Positions 8,675 to 18,138 are shown, counted from the first letter of the stretch. The stretch: DNA of 64,000 nucleotides from [Clostridium] celerecrescens 18A (GCF_002797975.1 NZ_PGET01000001.1:3975501-4039500), one strand, 5' to 3'. The notes: generated from the sequence alone by a model not told the origin. Translations and numbers: made by a program.

Positions 8675-9955
8675 TTATATTGACTTTAAATATTGATCAA
8701 TGACAAGAAGTGTGTTTTCAATATCCTGATGAGTATGAGCATAAGAAAAGAACATTGCCTCAAATTGAGCAGGTGCTATATATACTCCATGTTCTAACAT
8801 AAATCTAAAATATCTTGCATATTCCTTCGTATCTGCCATCTTTGCTGTCTCATAATCCGTAACCTTAGAATTTGCAAAGAAAAAACACGCTAATGAACCT
8901 ATCCCAGTCACTTGATACTTCATATGATACCTACCAAATAACGTATTTACTGTATTCCTAAAATACTCTCCAAGATCATTAATCTTAGTATAAACCTCCG
9001 GATGTTCCTTCAAATACTTAAGCTGAGCCATACCTGCTGCCATAGCTACCGGGTTCCCACTTAAAGTTCCTGCTTGATATACCGGACCAACTGGTGCCAC
9101 CATTTCCATAATTTCCCTTCGTCCACCATAGCACCCCACAGGCATACCACCACCAATAATTTTTCCAAATGTTGCTAAGTCTGGCAGGATATTATAGTAA
9201 CCTTGTGCTCCGCTTAAAGAAAGTCGGAAACCTGTGATTACTTCGTCAAAAATCAGAAGTGTTTTATGTTTCGTACATAATTCTCTTAGACCTTGCAAAA
9301 ATCCCTCTTGTGGTAATACAACCCCCATATTAGCAGCCACCGGTTCTACAATAACTGCAGCGATTTCATCCTTATTCCGCTCAAATAACTCAATAACGCT
9401 ATCCAGATCGTTATACTTTGCTTGTAATGTGTCTTTTACAATATTACCTGGAACTCCCAAACTGTCCGGAATTCCAGCAGCCATTACTCCAGACCCTGCT
9501 TTTACTAATAAACCATCGCTATGACCATGATAGCAGCCTTCAAATTTAATAATTTTACTTCTTCTTGTATATCCTCTTGCAGCTCGAATGGCACTCATTA
9601 CTGCTTCTGTTCCTGAGTTTACCATTCGTACCATTTCAAAGCATGGAACAATTTCACACAATAGTTCTGCCATTTCAACTTCAACTTCTGTAGCAGCGCC
9701 ATAGCTTAAACCTTTTTGTGCTGCTTCTATCACTGCCATTCGGATAACTTCATGATTATGACCTAGAATCATCGGCCCCCATGAATTTATATAATCAATA
9801 TATTTATTTCCATCCACATCATAGATATATGCCCCATTTGCCGACTCAATAAAACGCGGACTACCGCCGACTGATAAAAATGCTCTTACCGGGCTATTTA
9901 CTCCACCTGGAAGGTGTTTTACTGCCCGTTCAAATAATTGTTCTGATTTAGTCAT
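8675..9955 (-). CDS. hemL: glutamate-1-semialdehyde 2,1-aminomutase
   Basis: PLP enzyme converting glutamate-1-semialdehyde to 5-aminolevulinate, step two of the C5 tetrapyrrole route. The 426 residues match the family. The PLP Lys265 sits in ATFGKIIGGGMPVG, Asp237 in IFDEVITGFR, and the substrate loop in GAYIYDVDGNKYIDY. Its ATG overlaps by one base (TAATG) the stop codon of the hemB remnant, a sign of former translational coupling. It is the last gene of the hem operon and uses the HemA product. No terminator is visible before the MFS remnant. Confidence 0.97.
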   Translation of the reverse strand: MTKSEQLFERAVKHLPGGVNSPVRAFLSVGGSPRFIESANGAYIYDVDGNKYIDYINSWGPMILGHNHEVIRMAVIEAAQKGLSYGAATEVEVEMAELLCEIVPCFEMVRMVNSGTEAVMSAIRAARGYTRRSKIIKFEGCYHGHSDGLLVKAGSGVMAAGIPDSLGVPGNIVKDTLQAKYNDLDSVIELFERNKDEIAAVIVEPVAANMGVVLPQEGFLQGLRELCTKHKTLLIFDEVITGFRLSLSGAQGYYNILPDLATFGKIIGGGMPVGCYGGRREIMEMVAPVGPVYQAGTLSGNPVAMAAGMAQLKYLKEHPEVYTKINDLGEYFRNTVNTLFGRYHMKYQVTGIGSLACFFFANSKVTDYETAKMADTKEYARYFRFMLEHGVYIAPAQFEAMFFSYAHTHQDIENTLLVIDQYLKSI

Positions 9956-10067
9956 TAACCAATTCTCCCATCCTTTATAAATTTGGCAAGTTCTTTTCCA
10001 TAGTTTATTGCCATGTACGAATCAGTGGATTTGTTCTTAATATTCTCGGACGTATTAATAATTCCAT
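9955..10067 (-). pseudogene. hemB: hemB reduced to its two ends
   Basis: After the hemD stop an ATG opens MELLIRPRILRTNPLIRTW, the conserved N-terminus of porphobilinogen synthase, and then hits a stop. In another frame the following bases read NYGKELAKFIKDGRIG and a stop, which fits the conserved C-terminus (xYYAKExAxWL type) and ends exactly at hemL. About 35 of some 320 codons remain, so an internal deletion has removed the catalytic core. The operon therefore lacks this step here; a working hemB must be elsewhere or the pathway is broken. Confidence 0.75.
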
Positions 10068-10094
10068 AACTCACTCTTCCAAGCTTCCAATCCC

Positions 10095-11588
10095 TTACGA
10101 TCCCCTCATATTTATTTCTATAACCCTTTCAATTAAACTATCAATGGTAGCCTCTTTTGCAACTGAAATTTTCATTCCATACAATGCTGCTTCTCTCGCC
10201 GTCAGATCACCAATACAAACTGCCTGAACCTTATGAAAATCCATATCCTTCATTGTTTTGACAAAGCTGCGAACTGTTGAAGCACTTGTAAATGTTACAA
10301 TATCTGTTTCCCCGATACATACTTGTTCATTTTCTTCATAAATTATATCGTACACTGGAACAGCCTTCCTATGAACATTTGTAGTAGACAAATAATTGGC
10401 AAGTTCACTGTCTGTTTCATTAGGCATTAATACAAGCACTTTATCTTCCGGCTGGGCCATTGCTGCAATTCCTTTTCCCAGTTCCATTCCATAGTATTTC
10501 TTCGGCATATAGGTTACACGAATACCTCTTTTCTCTATTGCCCTGCGGGTAGAAGGTCCTACTGCTCCAAAATTACAGTTCCATAGGGTTCGAATGTCTA
10601 TCTGCTGTTGCCATAAACTATCAAAAAATATATCTACAGCCACTTCACTTCCAAACAGAATCCATTTATAATCCTTGATTGTATTAAGTACCTCTATCAA
10701 TTGGGTGTTATCCAGAATTGGTTTTGTAGAAGTTCCTGATAGCATGACTACCTCTGCTCCAAGATCATATAGCTTTGTTGCCAGAGAGGATACCTTATCT
10801 TTTGGCCTTGTTACAACCACTCTTGCTCCGCTAAGTAATCTCTTCTCTGCCCAAGCAAAGGTTTGAGAAAGTGAACACACTTTACCTACTACAATAATTC
10901 CAGGTGTTCCTATGTTCTGCTTTATAGCTTCCTCTGGCAAAGCAGCAATAGTTGCAATCACATTTCTCTGCTTTGCTGTTGTACCACGTTCTAATATTGC
11001 TGCAGGAGTCGTTTGATCCATACCTGCTTCTATTAAACCTCTGCAAATATCAGGTAATGCAGCAACCCCCATCAAAAACACGAGTGTTGTTTCTCCAAGC
11101 GCTGCTAAACTTTTATAATCTATGGATTCCTGGCATCCTTTCTTTCTATGTCCGGTAATAATATGCAAAGAGGAGGTAAAATCACGATGAGTCACCGGTA
11201 TCCCCGCATAGGCAGGTACAGAGATTGCAGATGTAATACCTGGTACAATCTCATAAGGAACACCATGTTCACAAAGTAACTCAAGCTCCTCTCCCCCTCG
11301 GCCAAATAAGAAAGGATCACCGCCTTTTAGCCTTACTACTCTTTTTCCTTCTAAAGCCTCTTCTAACAGAATTTCATTAATACGTTCTTGTACTACCGTA
11401 TGATTTCCTGAATATTTCCCAACATTTATCTTCTTAGCAGACTTTGGTATCATTTGAAGAATTCCTTGTCCAACCAACTGATCATATACCACTACTTCCG
11501 CTTGCTCTAAAACATTTTTCCCTTTTATCGTAAGCAATCCAGGATCCGATGGTCCCGCTCCAACTAACCACACTTTTCCTTCCATCAT
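10095..11588 (-). CDS. uroporphyrinogen-III C-methyltransferase / uroporphyrinogen-III synthase fusion
   Basis: A bifunctional protein of 497 residues. Residues 1 to about 245 are SUMT (CobA), which methylates uroporphyrinogen III to precorrin-2 using SAM: VWLVGAGPSDPGLLTIKG (6-23), VRLKGGDPFLFGRGGEE, and VPGITSAISVPAYAGIPVTHR. From about 255 to the end is HemD, which closes hydroxymethylbilane to uroporphyrinogen III; HemD is poorly conserved but VVVTRPKD, TFTSASTVRSF and the final KEATIDSLIE are typical. The fusion order is common in Clostridia (often labelled cobA/hemD). The start codon overlaps the hemC stop by four bases. It directs the pathway to siroheme or corrinoids rather than heme. 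Confidence 0.93.
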   Translation of the reverse strand: MMEGKVWLVGAGPSDPGLLTIKGKNVLEQAEVVVYDQLVGQGILQMIPKSAKKINVGKYSGNHTVVQERINEILLEEALEGKRVVRLKGGDPFLFGRGGEELELLCEHGVPYEIVPGITSAISVPAYAGIPVTHRDFTSSLHIITGHRKKGCQESIDYKSLAALGETTLVFLMGVAALPDICRGLIEAGMDQTTPAAILERGTTAKQRNVIATIAALPEEAIKQNIGTPGIIVVGKVCSLSQTFAWAEKRLLSGARVVVTRPKDKVSSLATKLYDLGAEVVMLSGTSTKPILDNTQLIEVLNTIKDYKWILFGSEVAVDIFFDSLWQQQIDIRTLWNCNFGAVGPSTRRAIEKRGIRVTYMPKKYYGMELGKGIAAMAQPEDKVLVLMPNETDSELANYLSTTNVHRKAVPVYDIIYEENEQVCIGETDIVTFTSASTVRSFVKTMKDMDFHKVQAVCIGDLTAREAALYGMKISVAKEATIDSLIERVIEINMRGS

Positions 11589-12490
11589 CCAATCTCACCT
11601 CTTAAGCGTAATGCTAATTGTTCCCCGATTATTTCTGCTCTTTCCTTGTGGCCTACAGCTTCGGCAACTCTATGTTCTGTGGTTATCTCATTATAATACA
11701 AGCCGATTAACTTTATATATTCCCCTTCTACCATTGCATGCGCTGCGATTGGAGAAGAACAGCCTCCATCTAAAGTGCGGACAAAGCTTCTTTCTGCCAG
11801 GGCTGCATATGTGGTATTATCATCCTTTATGTATTTTAAGAATCCGGCATCTAAATCTCTTCTGGCCTGAATGGAAAGAATGCCTTGACCTGCTGCCGGG
11901 ATCATTTCTTCCACCGAAAAAAAGTGACTAATACGTTGAGGTAATCCAACTCTTTGTAACCCTGCTGCTGCCAAAATCAAAGAGGAATATTCTCCCCTAT
12001 CTAATTTAGCCAGTCTTGTAATAACATTTCCGCGAACAATACTTGTACACGCATCTGGAATTAATTTCTTTATTTGTAACTTTCTTCTTGCACTAGAAGA
12101 ACCGATATTTTGAAAGGATAAAGCCTTATCTTTATTTTCTACGAATTCACATCCTTGTGGCAGCACTAATACATCTCTTGCATCCCCGCGCTTTGGTAAC
12201 GCCACAATTGGAAGTTCTTCATTCACTTCCATCGGCATATCCTTTAAGCTATGAATTGCAATATCAATTCTGCCATCTAGCAATGCCTGGTCTAATTCCT
12301 TAACAAAGAGGCCTTTTCCGCCAATCTTATCTAAGCTCTGATCTAATATTAAATCACCGGTAGTCTTTAACGTAATTAACTCTAACTCTATTTCCGGGTT
12401 GTAGCGCATAATCTTTTTCATTACTAATTCCGTCTGCATTACAGCTAATTTACTATCCCTACTACCCACTACAATTTTATTCTTTTTCAT
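11585..12490 (-). CDS. hemC: hydroxymethylbilane synthase (porphobilinogen deaminase)
   Basis: Joins four porphobilinogens into hydroxymethylbilane. The 301 residues match the family. The dipyrromethane-carrying Cys244 is in LDGGCSSPIA, the catalytic Asp84 in HSLKDMP, and the N-terminal VGSRDSKLA phosphate-binding segment is intact. It lies 8 bp after the precorrin-2 dehydrogenase gene with GGAAAGG as ribosome binding site, and overlaps the next gene. Its substrate would normally be made by HemB, which is deleted in this operon. Confidence 0.96.
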   Translation of the reverse strand: MKKNKIVVGSRDSKLAVMQTELVMKKIMRYNPEIELELITLKTTGDLILDQSLDKIGGKGLFVKELDQALLDGRIDIAIHSLKDMPMEVNEELPIVALPKRGDARDVLVLPQGCEFVENKDKALSFQNIGSSSARRKLQIKKLIPDACTSIVRGNVITRLAKLDRGEYSSLILAAAGLQRVGLPQRISHFFSVEEMIPAAGQGILSIQARRDLDAGFLKYIKDDNTTYAALAERSFVRTLDGGCSSPIAAHAMVEGEYIKLIGLYYNEITTEHRVAEAVGHKERAEIIGEQLALRLRGEIG

Positions 12491-12498
12491 ATTAATAA

Positions 12499-12984
12499 TT
12501 ACGCCTTTCCATAATCTGAAAACTTTGTCTCCCAGGCTTTTGTCTCTAATTCCTGTTGTATTTTCCTAGTCACATCTTTTGCCAAATGATGATCCATACC
12601 GCTGGCCGTTATTCCAACTACAATTTCTCCCTTACTTGCAATACCAGGAAAATAGAAATTACTCTCTTCTTTACAGTCACAAATATTACGGTAACAGTCC
12701 AGTTCTTTTGTTTCTTTATAAACGGAATCATTAACTTTTCGATCATTGGTGCATGCTAAAACCATATATCCTTGCTTACAATCACCCATTGTATACTCTT
12801 TTTGCAACCAGCCGATCTGATGGTTATGAAATAAATCGAGTAAACCTTCATGCAATTCAGGTGAAATAACCGTTATCTTCCCGCCAAACGGAAGAATCGT
12901 TTGTATTCTTCTTAAGGCTATATTTCCCCCACCGATCACAATAATCTTTTTATCTTGTAAATCTATAAATACTGGAAATTTCAA
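12499..12984 (-). CDS. precorrin-2 dehydrogenase (SirC/Met8-like)
   Basis: NAD-dependent oxidation of precorrin-2 to sirohydrochlorin; some relatives (Met8, CysG N-domain) also insert iron. 161 residues. The Rossmann strand KIIVIGGGNIALRRI lies at 13-27, and ITVISPE follows the second strand. ICDCKEESNFYFPGIASKGEIVVGI corresponds to the conserved N(x)DxxxxxxFxxPA region. The protein is shorter than Met8 and lacks most of its C-terminal helical part, so chelation is more likely done by the CbiK-like protein across the regulator. The start is a TTG, six bases after AGGAGG. Confidence 0.88.
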   Translation of the reverse strand: MKFPVFIDLQDKKIIVIGGGNIALRRIQTILPFGGKITVISPELHEGLLDLFHNHQIGWLQKEYTMGDCKQGYMVLACTNDRKVNDSVYKETKELDCYRNICDCKEESNFYFPGIASKGEIVVGITASGMDHHLAKDVTRKIQQELETKAWETKFSDYGKA

Positions 12985-13032
12985 ATCTTTCCTCCTACCT
13001 AATTAACATACTTATGTAATTACATGACTTGT

Positions 13033-14265
13033 TTACTTAACGCAATACATAGCTGATTGTTCCAACGCTTTTAGTACTTCTCCACATTGGTCAATCTGTA
13101 AGACATCACGAAGTCCGAATATAATCTTAGATACTGCTTTTTTAGTAGCCATTTGAACATTTGATTGCAATAGTTCTTGTTGATCCTTGGATATATCCAT
13201 TGATTTATAGACCTTTGTCAGCTTAGCATCCGTAATTTCACTAACAATATCACTGATGCCATCAACCGTTGATGCAAGATTACGGAATTGATACCACTGT
13301 TTGAATTCATCTGCATACTCAGCTAACAGCTCCCTTGTTTCTTCTAATACATGTTCTCTGCCATTTGCTTCCTGACAAAAGTAATCCATATTGAATACAT
13401 TTACATCATCAAGTTCTTCTACACTTGGCTCGATATCTCTTGGGATTGCCATATCAATCAGATTATAATTCTTCCCTTTCCGTCTTTTATTTTCAAACGT
13501 TTTCTTATTTATGGTAAAATGATGGCTTTTGGTCGCACTAAAAATATAGTCCATAGCTTCAATATATTCATATCTCTCATCATATAATACCACTCCACTG
13601 CCTTCCGGAATGACTGCTTTACTTTTTTTATATTGGCGAAGGGTCATCCACACCTCACACTTCTTCTCTAATAAATTTTGAGCCATTAAACGACCCATCT
13701 CCCCATTACCAATTACTAAACAAGATTTCCCCGTTAAATCACCCTGTTCTTTTTCCAGTTGTTCTACAATTGTGCGAGGCAGGGAAGTATTACTCTTTGC
13801 TATTTGAATATTGGTTTTAACTTTCTTTGCAGCTGTAATAGCAATTCGAAATAAACACTCTAAGACAGAGTCTATATATTGATACTCTCTTGCTTGCTGC
13901 AGAGCTTGTTTTAACTGAGTTAAAATCTGATCTTCACCAAATATCTGGGAGTGAATACCACAACCTAATTCCATTAAGTAATTTACTGCCTCATCCCCCT
14001 GCCTGCAAACACAAAAGCTACGCATAGTCTCTTTGGCATTTTCTCCTATCACCAGCTGACTAAAACATTCTACTTCAGATGTACCCAGTTCACTAAACCA
14101 GATTTCGGTTCTATTGCAGGTAGATACTATGATACAACCGCTCGAATGATATCTCTCTTTCATTACTTTTGCAATTTCTAATTGTTTTTCAAATGTTAGA
14201 GAAAAATGCTCTCTATCTTCGATGCCAGCGGTATTATAGTCAATCCCCACCATGCTGATGTTCAT
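13033..14265 (-). CDS. hemA: glutamyl-tRNA reductase
   Basis: First step of C5 tetrapyrrole synthesis: NADPH-dependent reduction of glutamyl-tRNA to glutamate-1-semialdehyde. 410 residues. The nucleophile Cys50 is in [12 protein letters not shown], the NADPH-binding [17 protein letters not shown] segment lies at about 182-198, and a long C-terminal dimerisation helix follows. GAGGTTA precedes the ATG. It is the first gene of the hem operon. A LysR-type box sits about 110 bp upstream, so its transcription is probably set by the LysR gene next door. Confidence 0.96.
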   Translation of the reverse strand: MNISMVGIDYNTAGIEDREHFSLTFEKQLEIAKVMKERYHSSGCIIVSTCNRTEIWFSELGTSEVECFSQLVIGENAKETMRSFCVCRQGDEAVNYLMELGCGIHSQIFGEDQILTQLKQALQQAREYQYIDSVLECLFRIAITAAKKVKTNIQIAKSNTSLPRTIVEQLEKEQGDLTGKSCLVIGNGEMGRLMAQNLLEKKCEVWMTLRQYKKSKAVIPEGSGVVLYDERYEYIEAMDYIFSATKSHHFTINKKTFENKRRKGKNYNLIDMAIPRDIEPSVEELDDVNVFNMDYFCQEANGREHVLEETRELLAEYADEFKQWYQFRNLASTVDGISDIVSEITDAKLTKVYKSMDISKDQQELLQSNVQMATKKAVSKIIFGLRDVLQIDQCGEVLKALEQSAMYCVK

Positions 14266-14376
14266 TTTTATAACCTCACTTTTTCATTCTACTTTAGAGT
14301 TGAAGCTCCAAGTATCGTTACTTCTAACATAACACAGCACCTATATTGATACAAATAATAATCTTCTAAGACAATC

Positions 14377-14391
14377 ATAAGATTTACCTAT
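14377..14391. promoter_or_regulatory. LysR-type box upstream of hemA
   Basis: ATAAGATTTACCTAT between the LysR stop and hemA differs at only two of fifteen positions from the palindromic box in the LysR/flavoprotein spacer (15326-15340). Its place 112 bp before hemA fits an activator site for the hem operon. Confidence 0.55.
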
Positions 14392-14395
14392 ATTA

Positions 14396-15298
14396 CTACA
14401 ATAAACGATCGAAGATTTCTGCATACTTATATTTTTTTACCAGATCAATGAATTCTTCCATTTGCTTTGATATAAATTTGTTTTTATGATATACAATACT
14501 AAAGGAGCGATTCCATGTAGTATCTCTATTCTTAATTACGACGATCCTGCCATTTTCAATCTGCTCTTTTGCAAGTCGAATGGATAGTACAGCCAAGCAA
14601 TGATTATCTATCACAGATCGGATCATTGCTGTTGGACAATTTGCAACCATGCTAATATTTATGGATACACCCTGTTCCTTTAAATAATTTTCAAATAGCT
14701 CTCGTGTTCCACTGCCTTCTTCTCGCATTACAAATTTTTCTCCGGCCAGATCCTTAGATGTAAAGCTCTTTTTCTTTGCAAATGGGTGATTCGCACTACA
14801 TACTAAAACCAAGTAATCGTCTACAGCAGGTATCGTCACTAAATCCGGACTCTTTACTCTGCCCTCTACAAGACCAATATCTAACTCAGAATTCAATATC
14901 TTCTCTTCGATATGATGTGTATTGTTTATGTAGGAATAGATTTCAACTTCGTTATTTAACTCTTGATATGAATTCAATATATCACTTGTTAGACAGCTTC
15001 CTACTGTAATCGTTGAACCAACTTTAAGCTTTTGATACCCTGTTGCTTCAAACATTTTACTTTCTAAATAATCAAATTGTTCTACCACCTGCTTAGAATA
15101 TGAAAGCAGCTGTCTTCCCTTTTCTGTTATATATAGCTTTTTCGATAACCGTTCAAACAATAGCGCCCCATAATGGTCTTCTAACTCCTTAATTGCTTGA
15201 CTTACGGTTGGCTGGGATACATAAAACTTAGCTGCAGCAATGCTCATCTTCCCACTTTGTGCTACTTCATTAAATATTCTCAAATGACGTATCGTCAT
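14396..15298 (-). CDS. LysR-family transcriptional regulator of the siroheme/sulfite genes
   Basis: DNA-binding regulator of 300 residues. The N-terminal winged helix-turn-helix (about 1-60: MTIRHLRIFNEVAQSGKMSI, then YVSQPTVSQAIKELE) is standard LysR; the rest is the two-lobe effector domain (KLKVGSTITVGSCLTSDIL onward). It resembles the CysL/CysB-like branch, but the effector is not readable. The gene sits between the hem operon and the divergent sulfite reduction genes, and matching palindromes lie in both control regions. A joint regulon, with sulfite or a siroheme precursor as signal, is inference. GAGGTGA precedes the ATG. Confidence 0.92.
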   Translation of the reverse strand: MTIRHLRIFNEVAQSGKMSIAAAKFYVSQPTVSQAIKELEDHYGALLFERLSKKLYITEKGRQLLSYSKQVVEQFDYLESKMFEATGYQKLKVGSTITVGSCLTSDILNSYQELNNEVEIYSYINNTHHIEEKILNSELDIGLVEGRVKSPDLVTIPAVDDYLVLVCSANHPFAKKKSFTSKDLAGEKFVMREEGSGTRELFENYLKEQGVSINISMVANCPTAMIRSVIDNHCLAVLSIRLAKEQIENGRIVVIKNRDTTWNRSFSIVYHKNKFISKQMEEFIDLVKKYKYAEIFDRLL

Positions 15299-15323
15299 GG
15301 AATCACCTCAATTTTATTTTCTA

Positions 15324-15342
15324 TCATAGGTTTTACCTATGA
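15324..15342. promoter_or_regulatory. palindromic LysR box in the divergent control region
   Basis: Perfect 8-bp inverted repeat TCATAGGT-ttt-ACCTATGA, containing the T-N11-A core expected of LysR-type sites (ATAGGTTTTACCTAT). It is 26 bp before the LysR start and 86 bp before the flavoprotein start, the classic place for autoregulation plus divergent activation. Confidence 0.75.
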
Positions 15343-15427
15343 CTTGGATAAGATATTATCACTTTTATTATATTAAAACAAGTGCTATATTAAACATATG
15401 TTAAAAAATAAACAAAGGGGTGTAGCT

Positions 15428-17053
15428 GTGAAGATTTTAATTATTGGCGGCGTTGCCGCAGGTACTAAAGTTGCAGCAAAGTTAAAACGTGAAAACCGCG
15501 ACTATGACGTAACGATTCTAACCAAAAGCAAGGATATTTCCTACGCTGGTTGTGGATTGCCTTACTATGTGGGTAACGTAATCGAGCAACGGGAGCAATT
15601 AATAGTCAACACACCGGCCAGCTTTTCAGCATTAACTGGTGTCACAGTATTGACTGAAACTGAAGTTATCAATATGAACCGGGATCAAAAAACTGTAGAG
15701 GCAAAGAACCTGGCAACGAACGAACAATCTACATATTCCTATGATAAATTAGTGATTGCTTCCGGTGCAAGCCCAATAAAACCAACGATTGAGGGTGCTG
15801 ATTTAGATGGCGTATATTACATGAGAACTCCTGAAGATGCCATTGGTCTTCGCGAAGCAGTAGAAGCGGGAAAGATCAAACGTGCTGTCGTTGTAGGTGG
15901 CGGTTTTATTGGCCTGGAAGTTGCTGAGAACTTAAGCCTCCAAGGGGTGCGCGTAACTGTACTGGATATGGCAGATCACATCTTACCTGGTTTTGACCCT
16001 GAATTTGCAGAGTATGTTGAAAATCATTTGGCTGACCATAGTATTATGGCAATGACTAATACCAGATTAGAAGCAATTCTTGGTGAAGAGAAGGTTGAGA
16101 AAGTTCAAACCGGAAAACGTGCTATCAAATGTGATGCAGTAATTCTTGCAATGGGTATTCGTGCTAATACATCCTTTGCTGTAAACACTGGTCTGGAATT
16201 CATGAAAAATCAGACAATCAAGGTAAATGAATTTCTTATGACAAACGATCCTGATATCTATGCAGTTGGAGACTGTGCTTGCGTATCCAATGCATTAACC
16301 AAAGAAAGCGCCTGGTCCCCTATGGGTTCATCCGCTAATATTGAAGGACGTATAGCTGCCAGAAATATAGCCGGAGGCCGCATATCCTATCGAGGTGTAC
16401 TCGGCACCGGTGTATGCAAATTACCTGAACTTCATGTAGGAAGAACTGGTTTAACAGAAGCAGGGGCAATTGCGGCTGGCTATGATGCTGTTAGTGTTGT
16501 TACTGTAGTGGATGATAAAGCACACTACTATCCACAGGCATCTTATTTTATAGTAAAAATGATTGCCGATAAAACTACAAAGAAATTATTAGGTCTTCAA
16601 GTATTAGGTAAAGGCAGCGTTGATAAAATGATTGATATCGCAGTTACAGCTCTTACGATGAAGGCAACTTTAGAAGATATTGAGAATATGGATTTAGCGT
16701 ATGCACCACCATTCTCTACAGCTATTCATCCCTTTTCACATACGGTGAATGTTCTTTTAAATAAAATAAGTGGTGCATTTAATAGTATCACTCCAGCAGA
16801 TTACAAGGCTGGTAAGGCTGAAGGTTACAAATTAATTGATGCCTCTATAGCCCCATCCATTACAGGTGCTCCTTATATGGATTTAACAAAGGTTACCGGC
16901 AAAGTCGCGGACTATTCATTGGATGATAAACTATTACTGGCCTGTTCCAAAGGTAAAAGAGCCTATTTATTACAAAATCGTCTGAAACACTTTGGATATA
17001 CAAATACTTTGGTTCTTGAAGGTGGATCTATATTTAATTCAATTGAGTTATAG
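15428..17053 (+). CDS. CoA-disulfide-reductase-like flavoprotein with C-terminal rhodanese domain
   Basis: FAD/NAD(P)-dependent pyridine nucleotide-disulfide oxidoreductase, 541 residues. It has an N-terminal FAD motif (ILIIGGVAAGTKVAAKL), the single redox Cys in ISYAGCGLPYYVGN, an NAD motif (RAVVVGGGFIGLEVAENL), the FAD motif DIYAVGDCA and a dimerisation domain. A C-terminal rhodanese-like part follows with a possible persulfide Cys in LLACSKGKRAYLL. Relatives reduce CoA disulfide, CoA persulfide or polysulfide. Lying first in the sulfite reductase operon, it may pass electrons to that enzyme or handle persulfide; this is inference. The GTG start at 15428 is chosen because AAGGGG lies seven bases upstream; an ATG at 15398 has no such site. 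Confidence 0.9.
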   Translation: MKILIIGGVAAGTKVAAKLKRENRDYDVTILTKSKDISYAGCGLPYYVGNVIEQREQLIVNTPASFSALTGVTVLTETEVINMNRDQKTVEAKNLATNEQSTYSYDKLVIASGASPIKPTIEGADLDGVYYMRTPEDAIGLREAVEAGKIKRAVVVGGGFIGLEVAENLSLQGVRVTVLDMADHILPGFDPEFAEYVENHLADHSIMAMTNTRLEAILGEEKVEKVQTGKRAIKCDAVILAMGIRANTSFAVNTGLEFMKNQTIKVNEFLMTNDPDIYAVGDCACVSNALTKESAWSPMGSSANIEGRIAARNIAGGRISYRGVLGTGVCKLPELHVGRTGLTEAGAIAAGYDAVSVVTVVDDKAHYYPQASYFIVKMIADKTTKKLLGLQVLGKGSVDKMIDIAVTALTMKATLEDIENMDLAYAPPFSTAIHPFSHTVNVLLNKISGAFNSITPADYKAGKAEGYKLIDASIAPSITGAPYMDLTKVTGKVADYSLDDKLLLACSKGKRAYLLQNRLKHFGYTNTLVLEGGSIFNSIEL

Positions 17054-17086
17054 ATAGAAGTTAACTAATTTTACGGAGGGAAAAAC

Positions 17087-18040
17087 ATGACACAATTAAG
17101 AGTAACTGCAGAAGATGAAAAAAGAGTAAAGGCCCTTGGATTTCTTAGAAACAAGGGAACTGATAACTTTTCAGCAAGAATTATAACTGTAAATGGTAAA
17201 ATTACTGCAGCTCAGAACAAATGCTTATCTGAAGCATCTGAAATTTATGGTAACGGTATCGTTACTATGACAACAAGATTAACACTTGAATGCCAAGGCG
17301 TTCATTACGATAACATTGAGAAATTCCGTGAATATATTGCAAAGGAAGGACTTGTTACCGGTGGTACCGGTTCAAAAGTACGTCCGGTTGTATCTTGCAA
17401 AGGAACCACATGCCAATATGGTCTTATTGATACATTTGCACTTTCAGAAGAAATTCACGAACGCTTTTATAATGGTTATGCTAGCGTTAAATTACCTCAT
17501 AAATTTAAAATTGCTGTAGGTGGCTGTCCTAATAACTGTGTAAAACCAGATTTAAATGATTTAGGCATTATCGGTCAATTAATTCCTAACTATGATGAAG
17601 ATAATTGTAATGCATGTAAAAAATGTTCTGTTGTAGAATCCTGTCCTATGGCTGCTGCAACGTTGGAAGATGGTGTTCCTACGATTGATAAAGATGTCTG
17701 TAACAACTGTGGCCGTTGTGTCGGTAAATGTCATTTTGATTGCATCGAAGACGGCATAAACGGCTACAAGATTTACATAGGTGGCAGATGGGGTAAAAAA
17801 GTAGCACACGGAATTTCTCTAGATCGTGTAATCACCAGCAAAAAGGAAGCTCTGGCAATCATTGAAAAAACAATTCTTCTCTATAGAGAACAAGGACAGA
17901 CTGGAGAACGTTTATCCGATACCATTTCTCGTATTGGTTTTGAAAATGTTCAAGCTCAGTTATACACGAATGATTTACTAGACCGCAAACAGGAAATCTT
18001 AGATGCTAAGCTTCACTTAGTCGGCGGCGCAACCTGTTAA
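17087..18040 (+). CDS. AsrC-like siroheme sulfite (or nitrite) reductase with two extra 4Fe-4S clusters
   Basis: Catalytic reductase of 317 residues. The siroheme-linked 4Fe-4S cysteines are C104 and C109 (SCKGTTCQYG) and C147 and C151 (GGCPNNCVKPDLNDLG). A ferredoxin insert follows with two CxxCxxCxxxxxC/CxxCxxCxxxC sets (C174-C186 and C205-C215). This order is that of anaerobic sulfite reductase subunit C. It should reduce sulfite to sulfide in six electrons in the cytoplasm. AsrA and AsrB, the usual electron-supplying subunits, are not in the window; the preceding flavoprotein gene may replace them. ACGGAGGG precedes the start. The hem genes across the regulator supply its siroheme. Confidence 0.9.
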   Translation: MTQLRVTAEDEKRVKALGFLRNKGTDNFSARIITVNGKITAAQNKCLSEASEIYGNGIVTMTTRLTLECQGVHYDNIEKFREYIAKEGLVTGGTGSKVRPVVSCKGTTCQYGLIDTFALSEEIHERFYNGYASVKLPHKFKIAVGGCPNNCVKPDLNDLGIIGQLIPNYDEDNCNACKKCSVVESCPMAAATLEDGVPTIDKDVCNNCGRCVGKCHFDCIEDGINGYKIYIGGRWGKKVAHGISLDRVITSKKEALAIIEKTILLYREQGQTGERLSDTISRIGFENVQAQLYTNDLLDRKQEILDAKLHLVGGATC

Positions 18041-18051
18041 TATAAGCTTTA

Positions 18052-18089
18052 TAATAACCGAATAGAGTAAAAGCTCTATCGGTTATTAT
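18052..18089 (+). terminator. hairpin after the sulfite reductase gene
   Basis: AATAACCGAATAGAG and CTCTATCGGTTATT pair over 14 bp with one bulged A; the following bases (ATTATTTC) are only a poor U-tract. Possibly a partial terminator or mRNA-stabilising end between the reductase and the YeiH gene. Confidence 0.55.
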
Positions 18090-18138
18090 TTCGGGCTTTA
18101 TTGTTAAAAATTTAACTACATTTGAGGGGACATTACAA

